From JALQUL01 sp040382935 (GTDB lineage: Bacteria; Pseudomonadota; Gammaproteobacteria; Burkholderiales; Burkholderiaceae_C), in contig JBEIEP010000010.1 of the NCBI GenBank assembly GCA_040382935.1, positions 1 through 64,000 on the forward strand: a stretch of DNA of 64,000 nucleotides, given 5' to 3'. The notes below the pieces were generated by a model that was not told the DNA's origin, did no database searches, and saw nothing but the letters and a program-made list of their open reading frames with translations. Position numbers and translations under genes: made by a program. Below, one piece after another: positions 6,321 to 14,094 of the stretch. The stretch's first letter is position 1; every line of letters begins with the position of its first letter.

Positions 6321-7742
6321 TTAATGATGGTTGTGCTGGGATGCCGCGTTGGGTTTTTTAACCTTCACGTGCACTTCGGGTTGCGAGGCTTGGGCCGCAG
6401 GCATCGACGATGCACCTGCCTGGGTACTGCGCGGAGCCTCGGGCAGCTGTCCCTTCCACTCATAGGCCACTTCACCTGCTGGGTGTTGGTACCAGCCCGG
6501 GTCACTATAGTCACCCGGCTTTTGCTCACGGCGCACTTTGAGCACTGAGAACATGCCGCCCATCTCTACACCGCCAAAAGGGCCTTGTCCCGTCATCATT
6601 GGTAAGGTGTTTTCGGGCAGCGGCATTTCCATCTCGGCCATATCGGCCATGCCCCGCTCGCCCATCACCATGTAGTCCGGAATCAAGCGCGTAATGGTTT
6701 TAACCACTTCGCGGTGGTCTACGCCGATCAGGGTCGGCACATCGTGGCCCATGGCATTCATTGTGTGGTGGCTTTTGTGGCAATGAAAGGCCCAGTCACC
6801 CAACTCGTCGGCCACCAACTCGATTTGGCGCATTTGCCCCACGGCGATGTCTGTGGTGACCTCGTGCCAGCGGCTGGATTTGGGTGTGGGGCCGCCGTCG
6901 GTGCCGGTGACTTGAAACTCGTGCCCGTGCAGATGGATGGGGTGATTGGTCATGGTCAAATTGCCAATGCGAATGCGCACCTTGTCGTTCAGCCGCACGT
7001 TCAGGCTGTCGATACCCGGAAACACACGGCTGTTCCAGGACCAAAGGTTGAAATCCGTCATGGTCATGATTTTTGGGGTGTAGCTTCCCGGCTCAATATC
7101 GTAGGCGTTGAGCAAAAAGCAAAAGTCCCGTTGCACCTCGTCGATCAGTGGGTGTTTGGTCTTGGGGTGGGTCACCCAAAATCCCATCATGCCCATGGCC
7201 ATTTGTGTCATTTCGTCGGCGTGTGGGTGGTACATAAAGGTGCCGGGGCGCCGTGCTTGAAACTCGTACACATAGGTCTTGCCCGGCTGTATGGCGGTTT
7301 GTGTCAAACCAGAAACACCGTCCATACCATTGGGTAGCCGTTGGCCATGCCAATGAATGCTGGTGTGTTCAGGCAGTTTGTTGGTCACAAAAATACGCAC
7401 CCTGTCGCCCTCAACCACTTCAATTGTGGGGCCTGGGCTTTGGCCGTTGTAGCCCCACAGGTGGGCCTTCATGCCGGGGGCCATCTCGCGCACCACGGGT
7501 TCGGCCACCAGATGAAATTCTTTAACGCCTTGGTTCATGCGCCAAGGCAGTGTCCAGCCGTTGAGCGTGACCACGGGGTTATAGGGAAGTCCATTGGGCG
7601 GCACGAGCGGGGGCATGGTATCGGGGCGCGTTTGAATGAGGGGTTCGGGCAGCGCCGCCATGGCAACGCTACTTACCGTTGCGCCTGCAACGGCGCCGGC
7701 GGCCATGCCAGCGGCTTTAAAAAAATCTCTGCGGGTGTTCAT
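6321..7742 (-). CDS. Tat-exported multicopper oxidase (copper resistance)
   Basis: The N-terminus MNTRRDFFKAAGMAAGAVAG is a twin-arginine signal. Copper-binding motifs appear in order: HWHGQRLPNGMDG, YHPHADEMTQ, HPIHLHGHEF and HCHKSHHTMNAM, which supply the trinuclear and type 1 centres. The type 1 site has Met as axial ligand at the right spacing. A Met-rich stretch (ADMAEMEMPLPENTLPMM) resembles the substrate Cu(I)-binding region of CueO/CopA. It probably oxidises periplasmic Cu(I). At 473 residues it is the length of CueO-like enzymes rather than full CopA, and its C-terminal tail ends in a His-rich HNHH. Confidence 0.93.
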   Translation of the reverse strand: MNTRRDFFKAAGMAAGAVAGATVSSVAMAALPEPLIQTRPDTMPPLVPPNGLPYNPVVTLNGWTLPWRMNQGVKEFHLVAEPVVREMAPGMKAHLWGYNGQSPGPTIEVVEGDRVRIFVTNKLPEHTSIHWHGQRLPNGMDGVSGLTQTAIQPGKTYVYEFQARRPGTFMYHPHADEMTQMAMGMMGFWVTHPKTKHPLIDEVQRDFCFLLNAYDIEPGSYTPKIMTMTDFNLWSWNSRVFPGIDSLNVRLNDKVRIRIGNLTMTNHPIHLHGHEFQVTGTDGGPTPKSSRWHEVTTDIAVGQMRQIELVADELGDWAFHCHKSHHTMNAMGHDVPTLIGVDHREVVKTITRLIPDYMVMGERGMADMAEMEMPLPENTLPMMTGQGPFGGVEMGGMFSVLKVRREQKPGDYSDPGWYQHPAGEVAYEWKGQLPEAPRSTQAGASSMPAAQASQPEVHVKVKKPNAASQHNHH

Positions 7743-7779
7743 GGGATTGTCCTTTTGTTAGGGCGCCAATAGTCTGCGC

Positions 7780-9222
7780 TTAGTGTCCTTCTGGAGCGGC
7801 GGCGCCTAGGGGTGCGGCACCCAAGGGGATGGTTTGCGGCACCCCCAAAATGGAGGCCTGCAACGCAGTTTCAGCCAGCCAGAACTGCTGTTGTGCGGCA
7901 ATAGCGGCTTGCACACTGCCCATTTGCTCACGGGCGTCTGCCAAAAGCTCAAACACGCTGATAAACATGCCGTTGTAGCGCAAAAGGTTTTCGTCAGATA
8001 TTGCTTTTCTTAAGGGAACCACTTCATCGCGGTAGTGCTTGGCCAGATCAAGCGCGGTGCGATAGGCGCTGTAAGCCTGCCTGACGTGGGAATTGGCCGC
8101 CCGTGTTGCGGCATCAAGGCGATGCGCGGCTGCCTGTGTGCGGGCGCTTAGCGCCTGTCTGCCATAGCGTCCAAAATCCAGCAATGGAATCTGCACCGAC
8201 AACTCTAGGCCGCGTGATGTCGATCGCGTCAACTGGCCGTGGTCGTTGACAGTGGTTTCGCCTAAGTTGGCCTCCAAACCCACCCAGTTTTCTATCGTGT
8301 CTAAGCCCTGTGCTTTGAGTTCTGCGTTCAGCGTATGGCGGGCTTGTTGTACATCCAGCCGCTCGGCCTGAACCTTGGCCTGTACCTGCACCGGGCTTAT
8401 CGCTTGGGTGGGTAGTTCTGGAAGGCGATCTGGCAGCTGCATCTGGGCCGCGTCAGCGTCGTTGAGCCCCAACAGACGTACCAGTTCTTCGCGGCCCGCC
8501 TGGTGGGCGTGCTGGGCCAAGGCCCATTGCGCCGTTGCATCGGCATAAAAGGCCTGCTGCCGGGCGCGTTGCAATTCACTAAAGTTACCCACTGCCTTTA
8601 AGCGCCTGGCCAATTCGCTGCTGGCTTTTGCGGCGTCGTTGATTTGCACCGCGTAGACCAGTTGCTGCTGTGCGGCAACCGCTTTCACCCACGCCTGCCT
8701 AACGGATGTTGCTTGGTGGACCAGATCCATCACCAACCTGGTTTGTTGCTCTAACTGGCGATGTTGTGCCACGGCCTGGCGTTGAGGCAGGAAAAGCAAT
8801 TCCAACAAACCAATATGCAGGACCTTTGATAACTCGATCTCTTCGCCCGAGCGTACGCGCTCTATCACCAGACGCGGATTGGGTGGGGCCGCGCGTTGCG
8901 CCAGTGCGGCTGAGGCACTCCAGTGCTCAGCCACCAACACCTGCAATTGCGGGCTGTTCATCCAAGCCAGTTTGACGGCGCTTTCTTGGCTTAGCGGCGC
9001 TTTGAGCAACTCAGAGATGGTTTGACTGCTGGCTTTGGGCATAACCCCATCGCGCGACAACTGAACGCTGAGTGGCAGGTGCGATTGGGCGTGGCGTGTG
9101 GCTTGCTCAATGGATTGATCAATATCAAATGTGGTACATCCGACAACACCCATTGCCAAGGTACAGGCCAGTACAACACGCTTCAATGGAACCCTTTTTT
9201 GCGCCGGGTTGATTGCATTCAT
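7780..9222 (-). CDS. TolC-family outer membrane efflux lipoprotein
   Basis: The 480-residue protein has a lipoprotein signal with the acylated Cys at about residue 29 (GVVGC). Two repeated outer membrane efflux domains follow, with long helices such as LVMDLVHQATSVRQAWVKAV and RLDAATRAANSHVRQAYSAY. The family forms trimeric outer-membrane channels for RND or ABC efflux pumps (CusC type). Its ATG overlaps the end of the small secreted protein gene upstream (ATGA), and the multicopper oxidase follows after about 35 bp. No periplasmic adaptor or RND pump lies beside it, so its inner-membrane partner must be elsewhere or absent. Confidence 0.88.
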   Translation of the reverse strand: MNAINPAQKRVPLKRVVLACTLAMGVVGCTTFDIDQSIEQATRHAQSHLPLSVQLSRDGVMPKASSQTISELLKAPLSQESAVKLAWMNSPQLQVLVAEHWSASAALAQRAAPPNPRLVIERVRSGEEIELSKVLHIGLLELLFLPQRQAVAQHRQLEQQTRLVMDLVHQATSVRQAWVKAVAAQQQLVYAVQINDAAKASSELARRLKAVGNFSELQRARQQAFYADATAQWALAQHAHQAGREELVRLLGLNDADAAQMQLPDRLPELPTQAISPVQVQAKVQAERLDVQQARHTLNAELKAQGLDTIENWVGLEANLGETTVNDHGQLTRSTSRGLELSVQIPLLDFGRYGRQALSARTQAAAHRLDAATRAANSHVRQAYSAYRTALDLAKHYRDEVVPLRKAISDENLLRYNGMFISVFELLADAREQMGSVQAAIAAQQQFWLAETALQASILGVPQTIPLGAAPLGAAAPEGH

Positions 9223-9518
9223 GGCGTGCTCCCGGGCTTGGGCAGAGTGGGTGAGGGGGCTGCTTCAAGCGCTTGGCGAGCGTAGGCACGCCAGCCTCCA
9301 ATCGACTGCACGGCTTGATTGGCCTTGGGCCAGGGTGTAAGGGCCACAGGCTCGTAGCGCACAAAAGACGCCAGCACCGAGGTATACGTAGGAAGGGGTG
9401 CTTTGGGGCTAGTTTGTGCCGGTTGATCTTGAGCGAACGAGGCCCCAACCCAAGTGCTGAGGGCCATCAACACAAAACAGGTGTTGAACTTGAAGTGACC
9501 ACGAGGTAAAAGAACCAT
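9219..9518 (-). CDS. Small secreted protein of the copper cluster, unknown function
   Basis: The 99-residue product starts MVLLPRGHFKFNTCFVLMAL and has a signal peptide cut near GASFAQ. The mature part is about 70 residues, proline-rich, with YTSVLASFVRYEPVALTPWP and the segment GGWRAYARQALEAA. I recognise no domain and see no obvious metal ligands. It overlaps the TolC-like gene by 4 bp and is therefore co-translated with it. The open frame continues upstream to 9593, but the ATG at 9518 directly precedes the signal peptide and fits best. Confidence 0.65.
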   Translation of the reverse strand: MVLLPRGHFKFNTCFVLMALSTWVGASFAQDQPAQTSPKAPLPTYTSVLASFVRYEPVALTPWPKANQAVQSIGGWRAYARQALEAAPSPTLPKPGSTP

Positions 9519-9674
9519 ATATTTCTTTCCGAGAACGTCTTGACGGCCTGCAATTGCATCAAAGCCTGCGGCACGTAAGGAGGAGAAGGGCAAAGGCGTG
9601 TTGACGCAAAGAAACGCATCAAAAGACTTTGCAGGCGCAACGCGGGCTGCACTTTGTGCAACCCATGGCCAGGA

Positions 9675-10067
9675 TTAAACCGTCTTGGGCGGCGGATCTG
9701 GCCGGTCAGGGGTGTAGTCTGAGAAGAGGCTTGGAAAGAACGGGATTGGCAAGTTGATCGGAGATCCCAATTGCGCTTGTTGGGCCTGGCTGATAGGCGC
9801 AGTACAAGCAAAACAAGCCGCGCAAACGCTGCATTGACCGGGACTTGGGTAATCTGCTAGTGCCTTTGCCTTTGCATCTACATCTGCATCTGCATGTTGT
9901 TGATGCCCATGGTGCGAAAAATCCGATGCGACTTGTGTGTGCGCACTGGTTGATGCCGTCGAGGCATGATGACTGGCGCAGCTAAACCCGACGATTGCAG
10001 CCAGGCCCTGTAAGGGAGTTGCCAAAATCATCAGCCAAACTAAAAAGCCAGCCCGAAGTGAACGCAT
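9675..10067 (-). CDS. Small exported His/Cys-containing protein, possibly metal-related
   Basis: The 130-residue protein has a signal peptide (MRSLRAGFLVWLMILATPLQ, cut after GLAA), a His-rich stretch DFSHHGHQQHADADVD, a CSVCAACFAC cysteine cluster and a proline-rich end (FFPSLFSDYTPDRPDPPPKT). The layout resembles small proteins of the DUF2946 type that sit in copper or heme regions of proteobacteria, but I cannot confirm the family. The His and Cys clusters would suit metal binding. It lies about 155 bp upstream of the secreted-protein gene, on the same strand. Confidence 0.6.
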   Translation of the reverse strand: MRSLRAGFLVWLMILATPLQGLAAIVGFSCASHHASTASTSAHTQVASDFSHHGHQQHADADVDAKAKALADYPSPGQCSVCAACFACTAPISQAQQAQLGSPINLPIPFFPSLFSDYTPDRPDPPPKTV

Positions 10068-10137
10068 GGGGGTATCTTACACAACCTTGATGGGCCACCT
10101 TGACCTTTGAAAGCGCCAAGAACAGGGTCAGCCCTAG

Positions 10138-10298
10138 GGACCCTCTGCAAAACCCTATGCGCGATCTGAAGCTCCAATAATGGCGCCCCACTGCGTTGGC
10201 TTTTTTAGCTTTACCGCCCGGTATGGGCTGCAAAATCCGCCTTGTGGTCCATCCATTCTCGTGGCTCATATTCGCACGGCGGGTTTTTCAGAGGATCC
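10138..10298. repeat. 161-bp MITE-like element, copy A, flanked by CTAG
   Basis: Terminal inverted repeats GGACCCTCTGCAAAACCC and (reverse-complemented right end) GGATCCTCTGAAAAACCC differ at two positions. CTAG flanks both ends (10134-10137 and 10299-10302), as expected for a 4-bp target duplication. There is no coding capacity. Its reverse complement matches copy B at 24368-24528 over the whole length, and both copies are exactly 161 bp. The ends and the YTAR-type target suggest mobilisation by an IS5-family transposase, which I infer. Confidence 0.8.
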
Positions 10299-10305
10299 CT
10301 AGGAG

Positions 10306-10329
10306 TACTACGTAGTTTAATACGTAGTA
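10306..10329. promoter_or_regulatory. Perfect palindrome upstream of the CoA-transferase operon
   Basis: Arms TACTACGTA and TACGTAGTA are separated by GTTTAA, a 24-bp perfect inverted repeat about 85 bp before the subunit A gene. Size and symmetry fit a TetR- or GntR-type operator. No regulator gene is adjacent. The repeat lies just 3 bp beyond the flank of MITE copy A. Confidence 0.5.
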
Positions 10330-10413
10330 TGCTAGACCCAAGGTGCGGCAAAGCAGGGCTAGGTCATGACCGCTGCTGTAGTACCGGTTTCTTTATGTTG
10401 ATAAGGGTTCCAC

Positions 10414-11121
10414 ATGAACAAAATTTATCCGTCCGCACAAGCGGCCTTAGAGGGTGTGGTGCAAGACAACCAATTGATCGCCGTGGGCGGTTTTGGTTTG
10501 TGCGGCATTCCAGAGGCATTGATCGATGCGTTGCGCGATTCTGGCGTGGGCAATTTAACGGCGATCTCCAATAATGCGGGGGTGGACGGCTTTGGGCTGG
10601 GCAAGCTGCTTGAAACCCGTCAGATCAAAAAAATGATCTCTAGCTATGTGGGTGAAAACAAAGAATTTGAACGGCAATTTTTGGCTGGTGAACTGGCGCT
10701 GGAATTTACACCCCAGGGCACCTTGGCCGAAAAACTGCGGGCAGGGGGTGCGGGCATACCCGCCTTTTTTACCAAAACTGGCGTAGGCACGGTGGTGGCC
10801 GACGGCAAAGAGTTACGCGAGTTCAACGGCGAAACCTATGTGATGGAAATGGCTTTGATACCCGATGTGTCATTGGTCAAAGCGCAGGTGGCCGACAAAT
10901 CTGGCAATTTGCGGTTCAACTACACCGCCCGTAACTTCAACCCGGCGGTCGCGACAGCCGGCAAGGTGTGCATTGTAGAAGTCGAACAAATTGTTGAAAC
11001 GGGCGAGCTGCACCCCGACGATATTCATTTGCCCGGCATTTATGTACACCGCATCGTGTTGAATGCCCACCCAGAAAAGCGCATTGAAAAACGCACCATC
11101 ACCGAAACCTCAGGAGTTTGA
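10414..11121 (+). CDS. scoA: 3-oxoacid CoA-transferase, subunit A
   Basis: The 235-residue subunit has the family opening MNKIYPSAQAALEGVVQDNQ and the glycine-rich VGGFGLCGIPE motif at about residues 28-38, then NLTAISNNAGVDGFGLG. With subunit B it transfers CoA from succinyl-CoA to acetoacetate or a related 3-oxoacid in ketone body or aromatic acid use. Subunit B follows with a 4-bp ATGA overlap. Substrate (acetoacetate or 3-oxoadipate) cannot be fixed from sequence; the style is closest to succinyl-CoA:3-ketoacid transferase. Confidence 0.92.
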   Translation: MNKIYPSAQAALEGVVQDNQLIAVGGFGLCGIPEALIDALRDSGVGNLTAISNNAGVDGFGLGKLLETRQIKKMISSYVGENKEFERQFLAGELALEFTPQGTLAEKLRAGGAGIPAFFTKTGVGTVVADGKELREFNGETYVMEMALIPDVSLVKAQVADKSGNLRFNYTARNFNPAVATAGKVCIVEVEQIVETGELHPDDIHLPGIYVHRIVLNAHPEKRIEKRTITETSGV

Positions 11122-11765
11122 TCATGAGTTGGAGTCAAGACCAAATGGCGGCCCGTGCCGCAAAAGAACTGCAAGACGGCTTTTACGTCAACCTAGGGAT
11201 AGGTATCCCCACCTTGGTGGCCAACCATGTGCCCCGATCTATCGAGGTATGGTTGCAAAGTGAAAACGGTATGCTGGGCATCGGGCCCTTCCCGACTGAA
11301 GATTTCGTTGACGCCGATTTAATCAACGCGGGCAAACAAACAGTCACCACGATCAAGGGTTCGTCGATTTTTGGCTCTGATCAATCGTTTGCGATGATTC
11401 GTGGCGGCAAGATCAACCTCAGCATCTTGGGCGCCATGCAGGTCAGCGAAAAAGGCGATTTGGCCAACTGGATGATTCCGGGCAAGATGGTCAAAGGCAT
11501 GGGCGGCGCGATGGATTTGGTGGCCGGTGTGAAACGCGTGATCGTGCTGATGGAGCACGTGGCGCGCAAAAAAGACGGTACTGAGGATCTTAAAATTTTG
11601 CCCCAATGCACCTTGCCGTTGACGGGCGTAGGGGTAGTGGACCGCATCGTGACCGATCTGGCGGTCATGGACGTAACCCCTGAAGGCTTAAAAGTGGTTG
11701 AGATGGCCCCCGGGGTGAGCTTTGAATTGCTGCAAAGCAAAACTGGCGTCACCCTGATCCCCTAA
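11118..11765 (+). CDS. scoB: 3-oxoacid CoA-transferase, subunit B
   Basis: The 215-residue subunit carries GIGIPTLVANHVP and the catalytic-glutamate motif SENGMLGIGPFP; the Glu forms the covalent CoA thioester intermediate in this family. It also has MGGAMDLVAGVKRVIVLMEH and ends near PGVSFELLQSKTGV, as usual. It is translationally coupled to subunit A and convergent with xdhB only 22 bp away, without a visible intrinsic terminator between them. Confidence 0.93.
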   Translation: MIMSWSQDQMAARAAKELQDGFYVNLGIGIPTLVANHVPRSIEVWLQSENGMLGIGPFPTEDFVDADLINAGKQTVTTIKGSSIFGSDQSFAMIRGGKINLSILGAMQVSEKGDLANWMIPGKMVKGMGGAMDLVAGVKRVIVLMEHVARKKDGTEDLKILPQCTLPLTGVGVVDRIVTDLAVMDVTPEGLKVVEMAPGVSFELLQSKTGVTLIP

Positions 11766-11787
11766 GGCAGTGTCTGCAAAAAGGGTG

Positions 11788-14094
11788 TTAGGCCCTTGAA
11801 GTTATCGCCTTAAGCACGTTTTCAGCCGTTGCTGGGGCGATTAGTTCTACTGGGCGACGGTCGCTACTTTGCCCGGCCGCACCAATCGCATCGCGAATAG
11901 CCTCGTACACACTGATGCCCAGCATAAATGGTGGTTCGCCTACGGCCTTTGATCCAAACACATTGTCCTCACGGTTGGCTTCGTGCCACAGTTTGACGGT
12001 GAAATGCTTGGGAATGTCGCTGGTAGCCGGAATTTTGTAGGTGCTGGGCGCGTGGGTTGACAGGTAGCCCTTGGCGTTCCACACCAATTGCTCGGTGGTC
12101 AGCCAACCCATGCCTTGCACAAAGCCGCCTTCAACCTGCCCGATGTCCAATGCGGGATTGATGCTGGTGCCAACGTCGTGCAAGATGTCTACACGCAACA
12201 CTTTGTTTTCGCCGGTGAGCGTATCAATCGCTACCTCGGTGCAGGCAGCTCCGTAGGCAAAGTAGTAAAACGGCCGCCCGGTCAGTGTGACTTTGTCGTA
12301 ATGAATTTTGGGGGTGCGATAAAAGCCATCGCTCCACAATTGGATGCGGTTGGCGTAGGCTGCTCCTACCACCTCTACAAACGAGCGCGTTTGTTTGGGC
12401 GTCATCACCTGGCCCGCAACAAACTGCACCGCACCCGCACCACAGCCATCTAAACCCCCAACAAAAGCAGCTAGGTTGTCGCGCACATTGCGCGCGGCGT
12501 ACTGAACAGCGCGGCCATTAAGGTCGGTTCCGGCCGAAGCTGCGGTGGCTGACGCATTGGGTATTTTGCTGGTATCACTGGCGGTAATCTGGACACGGTC
12601 CAAACCCACACCCAAGGTGTCGGCCGCAATCTGGCAAATTTTGGTGTGCAGGCCTTGTCCCATCTCGGTGCCACCGTGATTGACCATGACGCTGCCGTCG
12701 GTATAAACGTGCACGGTTGCGCCCGCTTGGTTAAACAGGGTAGCGGTAAACGAAATACCAAATTTAACCGGCGTAATCGCCAAGCCGCGTTTAATGGTGG
12801 GACTGCTGCGGTTGAAATCGTCGATGGCTTTGCGCCTGGCTTCGTAACGCGAATCCGTGCGCAATTGGGCCACCAAAGGCTCAAGGATGTTGTCCTCGAC
12901 CTTCATTTGGTAGTGCGTAACGTCCCTCTCACCAATACCGTAAAAGTTGCGGCGGCGTACCTCTAGCGGGTCTAAGCCAAGGTGCCGGGCGATATCGCCC
13001 ATGATTTTTTCGATCAGGATCACACCCTGTGGCCCACCAAAGCCCCTGTAGGCGGTATGACTTTGGGTGTTGAGCTTGAGGCGGTAAGAGGTGATGGAGA
13101 CGTTTTCCAGAAAGTAGGCGTTGTCCGTATGAAAAATAGCGCGGTCGGCCACGGGTCCGCTAAGGTCGGCGCTAAATCCGCAGTGGGCCAGCATCACCAC
13201 CTCAAGTGCTTTGATTTGCCCCTGTGCATCAAAGCCTACGGACCAGTCGTAACTGAAAGGGTGGCGTTTGCCGGTGACCATAAAGTCGTCGTCACGGTCC
13301 ATGCGCAGCTTGACGGCGGCACCAAATTTAAGCGCCGCTAATGTGGCCCATACGGCCATATGGCCTGCCTGGGTCTCTTTGCCACCAAACCCGCCACCCA
13401 TACGGCGGCACTCTACGGTTACTTTGTTGTTGTCGATGCCCAAGGCATGTGCCACCCAATGTTGCACTTCACCGGGGTGTTGCGTACTGCTATGAACCAG
13501 CCACGTGCCCTGTTCTTTGGGCAGGGCGTAGGCAATTTGCCCTTCTAGGTAAAAGTGCTCTTGCCCGCCGACTTCCAGCGTTCCGGCAAGCCGGTGTGGT
13601 GCGTCACTCATGGCCTGTTGTGCATCGCCCCGTTTTACAGTAACGGGTGGCAGCACAAAGCTTTTCTGCGCCAAGGCCTGGCGCACATCGAAACAGGCGG
13701 GTAGGGGATCAATAGCGAGTGACACCTGTTTGGCCGCACGTCGCGCCTGGTTGACGGTGTTGGCAATAACCAATCCCACCACCTGCCCTACGTGTTGTAC
13801 GGTGTCGATGGCAAATATGGGCTCGTCGTGTCCGAAGGCGGCCAGCAACGGGTCGCCCGGTATGTCTTTGGCCGTCACAAACCCTTTGACGCCAGGCATA
13901 GCAGCAGCTTTGGTGGTATCCATACCGCGCAAGTTCCCGTGCGCAACAAACGACAAAATAGGGGCCGCAAACAGGGTTCCCTTGATCTCGGGCAGGTCAT
14001 CAATGTACTGGGCCTTACCACTGACCTGGGCTGCCGCGCTCTCATGAAAATGCGATTGCCCGGCCGGGCTGCGTGTGAGATCGATAGTGTTCAT
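11788..14094 (-). CDS. xdhB: Xanthine dehydrogenase, molybdopterin-binding large subunit
   Basis: This 768-residue subunit oxidises hypoxanthine to xanthine and xanthine to urate at the molybdenum cofactor. It has the family's RRMGGGFGGKETQAGHMAVW loop, the YRGFGGPQGV motif and, near the C-terminus, the catalytic glutamate in KAVGEPPFMLGISVYEAIRD. The ATG overlaps the end of xdhA by 4 bp. The maturation gene xdhC, often third in this operon, is not found downstream, where the convergent CoA-transferase genes begin. Confidence 0.94.
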   Translation of the reverse strand: MNTIDLTRSPAGQSHFHESAAAQVSGKAQYIDDLPEIKGTLFAAPILSFVAHGNLRGMDTTKAAAMPGVKGFVTAKDIPGDPLLAAFGHDEPIFAIDTVQHVGQVVGLVIANTVNQARRAAKQVSLAIDPLPACFDVRQALAQKSFVLPPVTVKRGDAQQAMSDAPHRLAGTLEVGGQEHFYLEGQIAYALPKEQGTWLVHSSTQHPGEVQHWVAHALGIDNNKVTVECRRMGGGFGGKETQAGHMAVWATLAALKFGAAVKLRMDRDDDFMVTGKRHPFSYDWSVGFDAQGQIKALEVVMLAHCGFSADLSGPVADRAIFHTDNAYFLENVSITSYRLKLNTQSHTAYRGFGGPQGVILIEKIMGDIARHLGLDPLEVRRRNFYGIGERDVTHYQMKVEDNILEPLVAQLRTDSRYEARRKAIDDFNRSSPTIKRGLAITPVKFGISFTATLFNQAGATVHVYTDGSVMVNHGGTEMGQGLHTKICQIAADTLGVGLDRVQITASDTSKIPNASATAASAGTDLNGRAVQYAARNVRDNLAAFVGGLDGCGAGAVQFVAGQVMTPKQTRSFVEVVGAAYANRIQLWSDGFYRTPKIHYDKVTLTGRPFYYFAYGAACTEVAIDTLTGENKVLRVDILHDVGTSINPALDIGQVEGGFVQGMGWLTTEQLVWNAKGYLSTHAPSTYKIPATSDIPKHFTVKLWHEANREDNVFGSKAVGEPPFMLGISVYEAIRDAIGAAGQSSDRRPVELIAPATAENVLKAITSRA

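Noticed and set aside
11760..11787. Sequence resembling the MITE end (TGTCTGCAAAA after the scoB stop codon)
   Set aside because: Only about half the end matches, there is no second inverted end before xdhB, and no CTAG flank. It may be a decayed remnant but cannot be supported.
13354..13643. Plus-strand frames opposite xdhB and many similar long frames elsewhere
   Set aside because: They mirror the codon periodicity of the real gene on the other strand and show no family features or ribosome sites.
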